Positions 8,273 to 16,804 of a stretch of 64,000 nucleotides of DNA are shown here, one piece after another. The stretch is taken from positions 3,410,001-3,474,000 of the forward strand of contig NZ_CP018016.1 of assembly GCF_000280495.2 (NCBI RefSeq). Reading direction: 5' to 3'. Below the pieces are notes generated by a model. The model saw nothing but the letters and a program-made list of their open reading frames with translations. It was not told where the DNA came from and did no database searches. This DNA comes from Kosakonia radicincitans DSM 16656 (GTDB taxonomy: Bacteria; Pseudomonadota; Gammaproteobacteria; Enterobacterales; Enterobacteriaceae). Made by a program: the position numbers and the translations under genes. Each line of letters starts with the position of its first letter. The stretch's first letter is position 1.

Positions 8273-8755
8273 CTACATCCAGCCTCTATCTGCAAATGAG
8301 ATAATATCCATGCCGCCAACCACCAGATGGTCCAGCAGGCGGATATCAACCAGTTCCAGTGCCTGTTTCAGGCGTTCTGTAATCTGCCTGTCGGCTTTAC
8401 TGGGTTCGGCCTCCCCTGACGGGTGGTTATGCGCCAGAACGGCAGCAGCGGCATTATTTTTCAGACCGGATTTAACGACCTCACGCGGATGTACGGTGAT
8501 ACTGTTGATAGTTCCCAGAAATAGCGTGTCGAGGGTTATCAGGCGATGCTGGTTGTCGAGCCACAGGACGGTGAAGGCTTCACGCTCCAGTGTGGCAAGC
8601 TGCAGGCGCAGCCAGTCGCGGACGGCATGGCTGGAGGTAAATGATGCGCCGGGTTCGCGTAACTGACGCTCCAGCAGGGATAAAGCTTTCCGGATGGTCT
8701 GCTGTGCGATGGGGGTCATTCCCCCTGTGTCCGGGGGATATGTGGTGGTATTCAT
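8273..8755 (-). CDS. RadC/JAB-domain protein (YeeS-like)
   Basis: The 160-residue protein is a RadC-type JAB1/MPN domain. The metal-binding motif is NHPSGEAEPSKAD, with the upstream His of AVLAHNHPSG, and the core contains LFLGTINSITVHPREV. The name DNA repair protein RadC is historical; such short island copies are of unknown activity. Its ATG overlaps the stop of the preceding gene (ATGA), and the open frame continues upstream as a shadow of that gene. Confidence 0.85.
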   Translation of the reverse strand: MNTTTYPPDTGGMTPIAQQTIRKALSLLERQLREPGASFTSSHAVRDWLRLQLATLEREAFTVLWLDNQHRLITLDTLFLGTINSITVHPREVVKSGLKNNAAAAVLAHNHPSGEAEPSKADRQITERLKQALELVDIRLLDHLVVGGMDIISFADRGWM

Positions 8756-8985
8756 TTGCTTTTCCTGTTCGTTGATGTCTCCGGGTGAGATGCGTTGTAC
8801 AGTTTCCCGACAACGGAGAATTCGTCGTGCATGGATTCGAACCATGACCAGATATGAAATACAGGGGTTCCCGTCGGAAAATGCAGGAAGGGTTCGTCGG
8901 TCACAACTTCTCCGTCCTCATCCCTGACCGTTGTTTTCCCCAGGCTATCCCACAGGGTATTCAGTTGAGACAGTTCGTACCGCAT
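8752..8985 (-). CDS. Small conserved island protein, function unknown
   Basis: The 77-residue acidic product (MRYELSQLNTLWDSLG...) contains a run of acidic and aromatic residues (FHIWSWFESMHDEF) and no cysteine. I do not recognise a domain. It is flanked by the antirestriction gene 10 bp upstream and by the RadC-like gene with a 4-bp overlap, a tightly packed arrangement that supports its being a real gene. The start at 8985 was chosen from this packing. Confidence 0.6.
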   Translation of the reverse strand: MRYELSQLNTLWDSLGKTTVRDEDGEVVTDEPFLHFPTGTPVFHIWSWFESMHDEFSVVGKLYNASHPETSTNRKSK

Positions 8986-8995
8986 GGCGGGACGA

Positions 8996-9475
8996 TCAGT
9001 CGATGATGTGCATAATGGCGCTGCATTCAGCATGCATGAGCGCGTAGTCCCGCAGATGGTAATAGTGCTCCGTCATGGCATCGCATTCGGTACGCATAGC
9101 GTGATGGCTGTATGTCATCAGACAAACCGCAATCCCGGCGGCTTCGCTGCTGAGTTCTGCGCCGTTGCCATTCATGCTGTTAAACAGCGTCCATTTCTCA
9201 TCGTTGTTTCCGTTGGTTTCGGGTGCCATAAATGCGCCACTGTTGCTGAGTGAATAAAAGCGCCAGATACCTCCGCTGTAATCGGCACATAACCGGTCCA
9301 TCCAGGCGAATATGCGGGGTTCAAGGGTTATCCACTGCGGTATGCTGCCAAAGTGTTGCGGCCAGAATCTGATACGCTGCTCGTCCTGTACAAGGGTGGC
9401 GGTCAGCGCTGGCGAAGAACCGGCAGGTTGTGGCGGTAACGGGAGGGTATCGTTAAGGTTAATAATGTCGGTCAT
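8996..9475 (-). CDS. Antirestriction protein (KlcA/ArdB/YafX family)
   Basis: The 159-residue protein belongs to the KlcA/ArdB antirestriction family carried by CP4-like prophages and plasmids. Typical features are RIRFWPQHFGSIPQW near residues 33-48, YSGGIWRFYSLSNSGAFMAP near 65-84 and the histidine-rich C-terminal MTYSHHAMRTECDAMTEHYY. The family protects incoming DNA from type I restriction without mimicking DNA by charge. Confidence 0.9.
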   Translation of the reverse strand: MTDIINLNDTLPLPPQPAGSSPALTATLVQDEQRIRFWPQHFGSIPQWITLEPRIFAWMDRLCADYSGGIWRFYSLSNSGAFMAPETNGNNDEKWTLFNSMNGNGAELSSEAAGIAVCLMTYSHHAMRTECDAMTEHYYHLRDYALMHAECSAIMHIID

Positions 9476-9491
9476 GTTAGTTTTTCCTTAT

Positions 9492-9746
9492 TTATTTATA
9501 GGGTTGGGGATGTTGGTTCAGCCGGAGTGAAGGGCAGGACTGCGCATAGCCGTCCGTATCACAGCATGAAGGCCAGTGTCCGTCGGGAATGCTCAAGCGG
9601 CAGAGGCTGAGTTCACCGGGACGATAAAGAAGGTGTGAGCACCAGGCGCACAGGTCGTCATCGGAGATGGAGCGGCTGCATGGATTGTCCTCCAGGGCCG
9701 TCGGATAAATGGTGGCCTGGTGGGCGTTATCAGGCAGAGGTAGCAT
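9492..9746 (-). CDS. Cysteine-rich small protein, function unknown
   Basis: The 84-residue product has seven cysteines, including CAWC and CC pairs, spaced in a way that could bind zinc. I do not recognise the family. Its ATG overlaps the TGA of the DUF932 gene (TGATG), indicating translational coupling, and it ends 17 bp before the antirestriction gene. Confidence 0.55.
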   Translation of the reverse strand: MLPLPDNAHQATIYPTALEDNPCSRSISDDDLCAWCSHLLYRPGELSLCRLSIPDGHWPSCCDTDGYAQSCPSLRLNQHPQPYK

Positions 9747-10564
9747 CAGCTCAGCGCCTGCTGCAGTTCTTCTGCCATCACCCAGAGAGCCCGGTTGAGC
9801 TTAACGTCGCCGTCTATGCCTTTAACCGCCCGGGTATGGCTGCGTTTGCCTTTGGCGGTACGACCTGGCAGACCACCTTTCAGCAGATTCTCCTGGCAAC
9901 GATTGAAAACTGACCACAGGTCGTTCTGACGGTCTTCATAGCGGCGGGGCGTCAGTATCTGGGATGCTGTCACCGGTTGGTGCTCATCACCGAAGCGGTA
10001 CGTCAGCGCGGCTTTTGCAAAAGCCTGTTGTGCCGGTGGCTGTAACAAAAGCGATTCCATCGCATCGCGCTTCTCTTCCACCCGGTCAAAGATGCCCAGT
10101 ACTTCGTAAGCCCCTTCAATGACTTTTTCCACAACGTTCCCCCGGTGCGGCACTCTGATTTCGCCAAATGACTGTCCGCAGACGAGCGAATTCGTACATA
10201 CGCTTCGGAATATTCCCGGAAGTAACTGAAAACTGGACTCACCACCATGAGAATTCAGGATGATGATTTCCGGCACCTGCTGATCGTTTATCTGACCGGC
10301 GCGACGCAGGCGGAGCATATGCTTTGTGTGCTCCCGGCGGTCCGGATCACGCACGCGTGACTGGCAGGCAAAGAACGGCTGGAACCCTTCGCGCTGCAGG
10401 TTTTCCAGCAGAGTAATGGTGGGAATAAACGTGTACTTTACACTCCGTGAAGCATGTTTATCTTCACCGAATACACTGGGGACATGATGCATCAGTTCTT
10501 CGCGGGTTAAGGGACGATCCCGGCGTATCTGGTTTATCCGCCCGAAACGGCTTGCTAAGCGCAT
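9746..10564 (-). CDS. DUF932 family protein (YafZ/YfjQ-like)
   Basis: The 272-residue protein belongs to the DUF932 (YafZ/YfjQ) family. Segments include RPLTREELMHHVPSVFG near the start, the FQPFFACQSRVRD loop, ILNSHGGESSFQLLPGIFRSVCTNSLVCG near residues 105-130 and ANDL-type LWSVFNRCQENLLKGG near 222-238. The function is unknown. The family is a regular member of CP4-type cargo beside the antirestriction gene. A hairpin terminator lies 37 bp upstream of its start. Confidence 0.85.
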   Translation of the reverse strand: MRLASRFGRINQIRRDRPLTREELMHHVPSVFGEDKHASRSVKYTFIPTITLLENLQREGFQPFFACQSRVRDPDRREHTKHMLRLRRAGQINDQQVPEIIILNSHGGESSFQLLPGIFRSVCTNSLVCGQSFGEIRVPHRGNVVEKVIEGAYEVLGIFDRVEEKRDAMESLLLQPPAQQAFAKAALTYRFGDEHQPVTASQILTPRRYEDRQNDLWSVFNRCQENLLKGGLPGRTAKGKRSHTRAVKGIDGDVKLNRALWVMAEELQQALS

Positions 10565-10600
10565 AGTGAGTACCTCTGTAGTTGATTAAACGGCATAAAC

Positions 10601-10630
10601 AAAAAAGCCATGCTCCGGTGGGAACATGGC
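10601..10630 (-). terminator. Intrinsic terminator between the DUF905 and DUF932 genes
   Basis: On the minus strand an imperfect stem GCCATGTTCC / GGAGCATGGC with a short loop is followed by six T residues. It would end transcripts coming from the DUF905 gene or attenuate those entering the DUF932 gene. Confidence 0.65.
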
Positions 10631-10668
10631 CTGTTGGTGTGATTGCTGGTGGGGGGAACTACGGTAAG

Positions 10669-10902
10669 TCAGTGTCGGGGTATGCCGTGGCTGAGCAGAT
10701 AGCGGTTCAGCCAGTATCCGGCATCGGCTTCAAAATTCCATGCCCGCCAGATCAACTGCCCCTCGCTGTCGCGAATGACCAGCCGAAACTGGTTCCCATG
10801 GTCGTCTTCGAGGGTTAGGTTAGTGTACTGCGTGGCGACGGCTGTCGCCTGCTCACGGGTGAACGAACCGGGTGGTAACGGCGTATTGTCAGTGTCCTTC
10901 AT
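10669..10902 (-). CDS. DUF905 family protein (YkfF-like)
   Basis: The 77-residue protein matches YkfF (DUF905) along its length: [37 protein letters not shown] and [18 protein letters not shown]. No function is known. The ATG at 10902 was selected because it gives the family's length; the preceding open frame is a shadow of the DUF4234 gene. Confidence 0.85.
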   Translation of the reverse strand: MKDTDNTPLPPGSFTREQATAVATQYTNLTLEDDHGNQFRLVIRDSEGQLIWRAWNFEADAGYWLNRYLLSHGIPRH

Positions 10903-10963
10903 GATGAGTTCCTCTGATACCTGACACAAAAACCCGGGGTCTCTGGCTAAAGCAGTGATTAAC

Positions 10964-11503
10964 TTACTGCGGGGGTTGCGCTGTCGTTGCTGTCGTGATG
11001 GGAGCCTGTGGCGCTGCAGGCGCGGCGGTTGCGCCATGAATCTGGTGCTTCGTCAGTGCCTGCTGCATGTCGTTGATACAGTACGTGATGTAGAAAACGT
11101 TAAAGATAACGGTATAGAAGGCATTCATCTTCAGGTCGAAGCGGAAGGTGTTCAGCGCATATTGGCGCAGGGCGTCTCTGGCCTTAAAGGCCCAGACCAC
11201 ATACATTACCGCACAAGCGAGCGACAGAATACCGCTTAACGCCAGCAATGTATCGCTGGTCGGGTCATAGCCGTAAACGTCAGACGACACCATGCTGGCT
11301 AACTGGCGACTGATGCCAAAGCAGACGGCGAGCCAGATGATGAACAGATGACCGCTGACCGGGTAGCCGGTGGTGTCACTGATGGTATCCTGCTTTTTAT
11401 ACAGCCAGAGCAGCGGCCAGACGCCACAGGTGACGAGAGTCAGTAAAACAAAATGCAGGGTGCGGGTGTTCAGCCGCTGGCTGAGAGTGGTGATATCCGT
11501 CAT
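10964..11503 (-). CDS. DUF4234 membrane protein
   Basis: The 179-residue protein has four predicted membrane segments (about residues 17-35, 50-68, 82-108 and 128-150), including [14 protein letters not shown] low-complexity Ala/Pro/Thr-rich tail follows ([20 protein letters not shown]). This fits the DUF4234 family of unknown function. The ATG at 11503 follows a GGAATCTC segment; an upstream extension of 29 codons lacks support. Confidence 0.75.
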   Translation of the reverse strand: MTDITTLSQRLNTRTLHFVLLTLVTCGVWPLLWLYKKQDTISDTTGYPVSGHLFIIWLAVCFGISRQLASMVSSDVYGYDPTSDTLLALSGILSLACAVMYVVWAFKARDALRQYALNTFRFDLKMNAFYTVIFNVFYITYCINDMQQALTKHQIHGATAAPAAPQAPITTATTAQPPQ

Positions 11504-11576
11504 CGGGAGATTCCTTGTTTGTACAAGTATGCGGGTGAAAATGAGAATATGTGGGGTGGTATTGCCCTGGAGTGCA

Positions 11577-12041
11577 TTACGGCACGTCAAACTTCGCCAC
11601 GCAGCCGTTATCGCCGAACGCAGGTATGACTCCGGCAGCGCCCTTAAGCGTGAAGACCGCCGGTTTGACGCCGCTGCCTGAGACGATCACGCGCTTACCG
11701 GTTCGCAGCTTGTTCCACGCCCACATCAGGTTACTTTCGCCGACATGGGATTCGCTTTCACTGATATTGGCTTCTTCATCGTTATCGATTTTCATGGTCA
11801 GGTGCTGACCGCTGTCCATGCTGACCTGATGGCCGTTCGCATCGGTAAAGATGATGGTGGCAGCCTGTGAGCCAGAACTGTCGCAGGCGAGGTACAACTG
11901 TGACTGTCCTTTGCCGAGGATGGTGTATTCCGCCGTACCCTGTGCGAAGCCGCTGGCCCAGGTATCGTGATTACCAAACGCCAGCGCCTGGCCGGAGAAG
12001 CAAAGCGCGAGGGTAAGAGGCACAATCGATTTAAATAACAT
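11577..12041 (-). CDS. Exported protein similar to YfjT
   Basis: The 154-residue product has a signal peptide (MLFKSIVPLTLALCFSGQALA) and a mature domain with cysteines in LACDSS and DNGCVAKF. Length and start resemble the CP4-57 protein YfjT, whose function is unknown. AAAGGA lies at a normal distance before the ATG at 12041. It is probably periplasmic and paired with the following exported protein. Confidence 0.7.
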   Translation of the reverse strand: MLFKSIVPLTLALCFSGQALAFGNHDTWASGFAQGTAEYTILGKGQSQLYLACDSSGSQAATIIFTDANGHQVSMDSGQHLTMKIDNDEEANISESESHVGESNLMWAWNKLRTGKRVIVSGSGVKPAVFTLKGAAGVIPAFGDNGCVAKFDVP

Positions 12042-12097
12042 AATATTTTTCCTTTAATAAACAATACGAAATATGTGGAGCTGAGGTGAAATACGGG

Positions 12098-12493
12098 TTA
12101 TTCACTGACAGTGAAGGTGCCCTTGTCCGTAAACACCCTGGCTTCCACGAAACGGCAGTTGATACCCTTCTGCTGGAGAGGATTACCAAAATGCCAGGTC
12201 AGCCCGTCGGCAAACTGCATGGTGGTGGGCGTAAACGTGCCTTTTTTAGGTATCCATCCGTCAACGGTAATGCCCTGGTAGGTGATGCTTCCCTTTGTCA
12301 GCAACAGACACCGGCCCCGGTTAACGTCAATGTTCTTAATCTGAACGCTGTCTGTTTTAGCGGTTACTGTGACCAGCAGCTCAAAGCCACTGGGCTGAAC
12401 ATCGACCTTAATGATGTCATTTTCAGCGGCTACGGATGTCGCAGACAGGGTTGCCAGCAGCGCCATGGCTGCGACGGTATAAAATATGTTCAT
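12098..12493 (-). CDS. Small exported protein, function unknown
   Basis: The 131-residue product starts with a signal peptide (MNIFYTVAAMALLATLSATSVAA). Two cysteines (GRCLLL and INCRFVEA) may form a disulfide. I recognise no domain. I chose the ATG at 12493; the frame can be extended 12 codons by residues that do not fit a signal peptide. It lies between the GTPase gene and the YfjT-like gene. Confidence 0.6.
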   Translation of the reverse strand: MNIFYTVAAMALLATLSATSVAAENDIIKVDVQPSGFELLVTVTAKTDSVQIKNIDVNRGRCLLLTKGSITYQGITVDGWIPKKGTFTPTTMQFADGLTWHFGNPLQQKGINCRFVEARVFTDKGTFTVSE

Positions 12494-12617
12494 GAGTCTC
12501 CTTACGGTGTGGCGAAGCCTGCGATACATCGCATTGATTTATAATGAATAAAAACGTAATAACACGGGCCCCCGCGAATTATGTAACTGCCGGGGTTATC
12601 AGGTACAGCTATTAATA

Positions 12618-12646
12618 TCGATCGGGTCGATCGACAAAATCGATCG
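12618..12646. repeat. Three TCGATCG heptamers
   Basis: TCGATCG occurs at 12618, 12627 and 12640 in the intergenic space between the GTPase gene and the next exported protein. Each copy holds a GATC Dam site, so the cluster could be a methylation-sensitive or protein-binding site. Confidence 0.4.
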
Positions 12647-12703
12647 TCATTGAACAAAAACACTTGTCGATACACGTTTTCAGGCTTATCGACAGTGAAG
12701 AAG

Positions 12704-13591
12704 TTAACTGAAGAAAAATCCCCACAGGGATCGCGCTGCACGGGCGACGGTGTGGGTGACGGCATGCAGCGCCAAACGGGCTACCTGCGGCAGCGGGGCC
12801 AGGTCAATGACTTTATCAATCACCTCCACCACGGCATCGCCAAAGCTGCCGCTGGCGGTACTGATAACGGTATCAGTGCGATACCCGGTCTGCAGGTGGG
12901 GAACCAGTGGACTGCGGGCCTGCTTTGGGAGGCGTGTAATCATGGCCTCCACCAGGCGCGACAGTCGGTAACGCCCCCGGACAGAGACCGGCAGAATATC
13001 TATTTCTGCTATCTGCAACTGACGTGCCACGGCCTGCTGTTTCTGCGCAATACGTTCTGCCTGTAACGCCGAGGGCTGAGCCGATAGCCAGCGCCACTGC
13101 TCGGCGGGTTCGGTTTTGTCCACCTGGTTAAGTATCCACAGCACTGGCGGCAGCGGTCCACTGAACTGCGCGAAGACGTCCTGATAAAACTGCTCTTCCA
13201 CTGCAAATGCACGGTCATCGGCCTTGAGTACCCACAGCACCATATCGAGCTGTGGCATATGCTCCTGGTACAGCTCACGGTATTCTCCATCGCGGGTAAT
13301 ACTCTCGCCAACACCGGGCAAATCGACCAGCGTCAGGTAATGTCTGCCAAAACGCAGCCGGACACGCTGTGGCTGGCGAGTACAGGCATCAACGGCGTTA
13401 ACAGCACAGATGTCGCTGCGAAATAGAGCGTTACACAGCGAGGATTTACCGACGCCGGTTTTCCCCATAATACCAATCACAGGTTCATACGTGACCAGCT
13501 GGTTAAGCTCCTGCAGCAAATGCTGGCGTAGTGCATGTGGGTAACGCCGCAGATGGCGTCGAATAAGGGCGTAGCCTGAGGGATGTTTCAT
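12704..13591 (-). CDS. YfjP/YkfA-type GTPase
   Basis: The 295-residue protein is a P-loop GTPase of the YfjP/YkfA family. G1 is GKTGVGKSSL near residue 42, the G3 motif is DLPGVGES near 85 and G4 is NQVDK near 145. A hydrophobic C-terminal region (VDKVIDLAPLPQVARLAL) suggests membrane association. The family is called 50S ribosome-binding GTPase in databases by homology only. It is the first minus-strand gene of the cargo block, preceded by a hairpin in its leader. Confidence 0.85.
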   Translation of the reverse strand: MKHPSGYALIRRHLRRYPHALRQHLLQELNQLVTYEPVIGIMGKTGVGKSSLCNALFRSDICAVNAVDACTRQPQRVRLRFGRHYLTLVDLPGVGESITRDGEYRELYQEHMPQLDMVLWVLKADDRAFAVEEQFYQDVFAQFSGPLPPVLWILNQVDKTEPAEQWRWLSAQPSALQAERIAQKQQAVARQLQIAEIDILPVSVRGRYRLSRLVEAMITRLPKQARSPLVPHLQTGYRTDTVISTASGSFGDAVVEVIDKVIDLAPLPQVARLALHAVTHTVARAARSLWGFFFS

Positions 13592-13606
13592 ATCGGCCTC
13601 TGAATG

Positions 13607-13633
13607 AAAAAGGCCATCCGGAGGGGATGGCCT
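13607..13633 (-). terminator. Hairpin in the leader of the GTPase gene
   Basis: An 8-9 bp GC-rich stem (GGCCATCC / GGATGGCC) is followed on the minus strand by five T residues, 16 bp before the GTPase start. No gene lies immediately upstream on this strand, so it would act on the GTPase transcript itself. Confidence 0.55.
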
Positions 13634-13924
13634 GTTAAATTGAAACGGGTGGGAATTCAGTAAGGTGATATATAACTGATAATTGTTTAAAAACCGCCCT
13701 GCCCTCATATTAACTGGCAGGATATTACCAGGTAGATGGCATTCATCTTTTTTGTTTTTCTGATAAAGAAAGCACCGACAAATGAAATTTCCGGAAACGG
13801 CTACTTCACTAATTTAGTCCAACGCTGTCGAATTGGACTAAACATCAGTTTTTTATATTGACTTGCGATTGTATTCTGCGATTAATTGTCAACTCCAGAA
13901 ACAACATATTCAGCAGGTATCGTA

Positions 13925-15373
13925 ATGAAAGACTTTCCATTTAATGCTTTCCCAGGACTATTGCGCGAAACTATTTTTGATATTGAGGATGTTACACAGG
14001 CACCACCTGAATTAATTGCATCCGCAGTTTTAAGTGCATTGTCCCTGGGATGCCAGAGCCTGATTAATGTAAAAATCAATGACACTATAGTCTCACCGGT
14101 GTCATTGTACTCATTCGTGATAGCAGAGTCTGGTGAGCGAAAAACGACAGTGGATAAACTGGTATTCAAGCCTTTTCATGAGCATGATCTACGTGTATTA
14201 CTCCAGTATGAAGAGCTGCAAAAAGAACATGAGCGTAGCTCTAAAATATGGCACAAGAAAGAAAATGCACTCCTGAAATGTGTCGATAAAGCCACTATAA
14301 AAGGAAAATGTACAGATGAGTTTTCACGGCAGTTAAAGGCGTTATACGCTGAAAAACCAGAACCCCCAAAAGCCAGAAGATTTATTTATAATAACACTAC
14401 ACCGGAAGCCCTGCAGTTTGCAATGTACACTCACTCGCCGCAAACAGGGCTAATAACCGATGAAGGTGCTAATATACTTAACAGACAGACCATGGCTGAC
14501 TTTGGTTTTATTAATCCAATGTGGGATGGAGGTGATTTTCAGGTTGAGCGTAAAACAACACCGAGTTTTACGCTCAGAAATGGACGTATTACATTGCTGG
14601 TCATGGTACAAAAAGCAATATTTGATGGCTATTTAAAACGTCAGGGTGAATCTGCGCGCGGAAGTGGTTTTTTTGCACGTTGCTTTGTCTTGTATATTGA
14701 TGAGAATTTATCGACACAGGGCCAGCGCCTGATTCGTCGTCAATCCAGTCTTCAGTCAGGTGACCTGAAATATCTTAATTGCTTCTACAAGCGTATGAAT
14801 GAACTGGTAGAAAAAAGTGTCTCTCAACATGGGACCGGGCATCAGACATGTTTATCCTTCGAACCTCCGGCTCAGGAGGCATGGGAGAGAATTTACAATA
14901 AAATAGAGCGTCGACTGGGGCCGGATGGAGACTATGAAAACCTGAAAGATTTTGCATCCAAAATTCTAAATAATACTGCACGCGTAGCCGCTCTATTGAG
15001 TTATGTTACAGAGGGTGAATGTGCGATAAAAAAAGAATATGTCGAAAATGCCTGGTTGCTGTGCGAATGGTATATGCAACAGGCGATAACACTCTTTGGC
15101 AATGAGGAGGACTATTATGAAGCACTGTTATTGTCGTGGCTGCGTCGGGAGTATTCACGCTCATGGAAAAATGTTGTCCGATATAATGATATCCGAAATG
15201 CCGGGCCTAATGTGTTACGTAAGGGTAAGTTACTGGACAGGGTGATTGACAGACTTGAAAAGGAAGAGGTGATAGATATTGATTACTCAAAGTATGGTGC
15301 CCGAAAGGTCTATAAAGGCCGTCATTTTGATAACAATCCATTTACAAAACATGCAGCATATCAGCACTACTGA
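13925..15373 (+). CDS. DUF3987 (YfjI-like) protein
   Basis: The 482-residue protein belongs to DUF3987 (YfjI). The N-terminal third contains PPELIASAVLSALSLGCQSLINV and the P-loop-like SGERKTTVDKLVF. Further on are GLITDEGANIL near residue 190 and the GSGFFARCF segment near 255. These features resemble the SF3/primase-associated ATPase proteins of satellite elements, so a role in element replication is plausible but not shown. I chose the ATG at 13925; a TTG 39 bases upstream is possible. The gene is AT-rich and runs opposite to the cargo block. Confidence 0.8.
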   Translation: MKDFPFNAFPGLLRETIFDIEDVTQAPPELIASAVLSALSLGCQSLINVKINDTIVSPVSLYSFVIAESGERKTTVDKLVFKPFHEHDLRVLLQYEELQKEHERSSKIWHKKENALLKCVDKATIKGKCTDEFSRQLKALYAEKPEPPKARRFIYNNTTPEALQFAMYTHSPQTGLITDEGANILNRQTMADFGFINPMWDGGDFQVERKTTPSFTLRNGRITLLVMVQKAIFDGYLKRQGESARGSGFFARCFVLYIDENLSTQGQRLIRRQSSLQSGDLKYLNCFYKRMNELVEKSVSQHGTGHQTCLSFEPPAQEAWERIYNKIERRLGPDGDYENLKDFASKILNNTARVAALLSYVTEGECAIKKEYVENAWLLCEWYMQQAITLFGNEEDYYEALLLSWLRREYSRSWKNVVRYNDIRNAGPNVLRKGKLLDRVIDRLEKEEVIDIDYSKYGARKVYKGRHFDNNPFTKHAAYQHY

Positions 15374-15376
15374 GCC

Positions 15377-15406
15377 CCGGTAATTGCGATCAGTCGCAAT
15401 TACCGG
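15377..15406 (+). terminator. Strong hairpin after the DUF3987 gene
   Basis: A perfect 13-bp stem (CCGGTAATTGCGA / TCGCAATTACCGG) with a 4-base loop starts three bases after the stop codon. No T-run follows, so it may be a transcript-stabilising hairpin rather than a classical terminator. Confidence 0.6.
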
Positions 15407-15485
15407 AGGGAGGAGCCTGTGGAAAATGACAAAAACGGGCAAAAACTAATATCAGAGTGAAATCATTAGCTTGCTTTCTATTGGT

Positions 15486-15551
15486 ATGAGTTTTACCCAG
15501 ATGGCAGTGCTTATTGTTATATTTTTACTGATGGCATTACTGTCGGTATAG
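15486..15551 (+). CDS. Possible 21-residue hydrophobic peptide
   Basis: MSFTQMAVLIVIFLLMALLSV is a short open frame that is almost entirely a membrane helix. It resembles in size and composition the small type I toxins of enterobacteria. There is no clear Shine-Dalgarno, so this is a weak call. Confidence 0.25.
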   Translation: MSFTQMAVLIVIFLLMALLSV

Positions 15552-15700
15552 TAATATAGGTTTATTCGTAATATATACCTATTACTGGTGTACATGTTGT
15601 TATTAATATATCTACTCTCTATCCAGATTGATTATTATTAACATACTAATATATTATACCCATACAGTCAGTTAATTATAACGTAATGCCTATTGATTAT

Positions 15701-15790
15701 GTAACACCATACGGTTAATGATTACCGCCCGATAATGTTCATGTGCATCTCTGCATGTAACATTACCACGATAATTAATCGTATGGTTAC
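15701..15790. repeat. 90-bp imperfect palindrome upstream of the Gp2-like gene
   Basis: The outer arms GTAACACCATACGGTTAATG (15701) and the complement of ATTAATCGTATGGTTAC (ending 15790) pair. An inner pair, TAATGTTCATGTGCA with TGCATGTAACATTA, closes on a 4-base loop around 15748. The whole can fold into a long hairpin. It ends 56 bp before the start of the Gp2-like gene. Confidence 0.65.
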
Positions 15791-15846
15791 TTACTCTTGC
15801 TTACCTCAATTAGTTATTGAGCAGATTATTTATCTCAGGTTTATAT

Positions 15847-16431
15847 ATGCCAAGTAATTCCTTGAATGCTGATTACCAGCAAGCATTTTACGATGTTATT
15901 TGTAATGCAGTAGACGAGTTTCCACGTACGTTAGCACTACGTGTTGATTTACGTTTTCCGGGAGATTATCAGTATGGTGATTCGAACAGAGCCATAACCC
16001 GTTTTATTGACTCACTGAAGGCTAAGTTGCTGGTGGATTGCCGACGTAAGAACAGACGCTGGAGGCGTAACTGGACTAATCGATTACGGTATGTATGGGT
16101 ACGTGAAGTCGGTGAACGTAATCGTCGTAAACATTACCATGTATTACTGCTGCTGAATAAAGACTTCTACCATGGTGCCGGGAGTTATAATGCCGATGAC
16201 AGTTTATATGCATTAATCCAGCAGGCATGGTGTAGTGCGTTAGGCCTGAGGTCGGCTCAATATTCGTCTTTAGCGAATATGGCTGAGAACGGGTGTTTTT
16301 ATTTAAACGAAAATGCCCCTAATTATATGCAGCGGATTAACGAATTACTAAAGCGTATGGAGTATCTGTCTAAAAACCATACCAAATGTTATGACGACGG
16401 TTACCGGTCTATTGGAATGAGCCGAAGGTAA
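15847..16431 (+). CDS. Inovirus Gp2/YfjJ-family protein
   Basis: The 194-residue basic protein belongs to the YagK/YfjJ (inovirus Gp2-like) family. Family features are LALRVDLRFPGDY near residue 29, LRYVWVREVGERNRRKHYHVLLLLN near 80-104 and GCFYLNENAPNYMQRINELL near 156. The KHYHV segment puts two histidines (96 and 98) around a bulky residue, as in HUH nicking enzymes, and several tyrosines follow. A replication-initiator or nickase role is an inference. The ATG at 15847 follows CAGG; the extended frame begins at a TTG. Confidence 0.7.
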   Translation: MPSNSLNADYQQAFYDVICNAVDEFPRTLALRVDLRFPGDYQYGDSNRAITRFIDSLKAKLLVDCRRKNRRWRRNWTNRLRYVWVREVGERNRRKHYHVLLLLNKDFYHGAGSYNADDSLYALIQQAWCSALGLRSAQYSSLANMAENGCFYLNENAPNYMQRINELLKRMEYLSKNHTKCYDDGYRSIGMSRR

Positions 16432-16669
16432 CTTGTTGGCTAAGGTGGGCGTAGCCTGTTCTGTTGTTTCCCTGATGGCTGTGTATGGTGAGAGGCAGGC
16501 ATATCCATAGAGAGTGTTTATTATGATGGTTCAATTGATTTTGATGCAGGTTAACACATTATCTTAACAGGGGGCTATTTTCTTGTAATCCATAGGGGGA
16601 TTGAGCGAAGATTATCAACAGGAATCAGGCCTGTCTGGCACTATAACTGCTGCAGAACCGAGGATAAAA

Positions 16670-16804
16670 ATGATTGAGATAATTGACAGAAGCAAAGGAC
16701 TGTTATTTTCAAGCAGCCATTTGGACAGTTCACTTCGCAAGACTATTGAGGCTATGCTGCAGGAAGTTGAAAAGCTGGACAGTGAATCGCCACGGATAAT
16801 CTAG
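16670..16804 (+). CDS. Short island protein, 3' end replaced by the IS
   Basis: The frame MIEIIDRSKGLLFSSSHLD... starts at an ATG preceded by GAGGATAAA. It runs 37 codons before entering the left inverted repeat of the IS at 16783, and its last seven codons come from the IS. It looks like a small satellite gene whose 3' end was cut by the insertion. No family recognised. A longer TTG-started frame from 16601 is also open. Confidence 0.45.
   Translation: MIEIIDRSKGLLFSSSHLDSSLRKTIEAMLQEVEKLDSESPRII

Noticed and set aside
13886..13924. TTG start adding 13 codons to the DUF3987 protein
   Set aside because: The ATG at 13925 has a purine-rich stretch at a normal distance and gives a length closer to YfjI.
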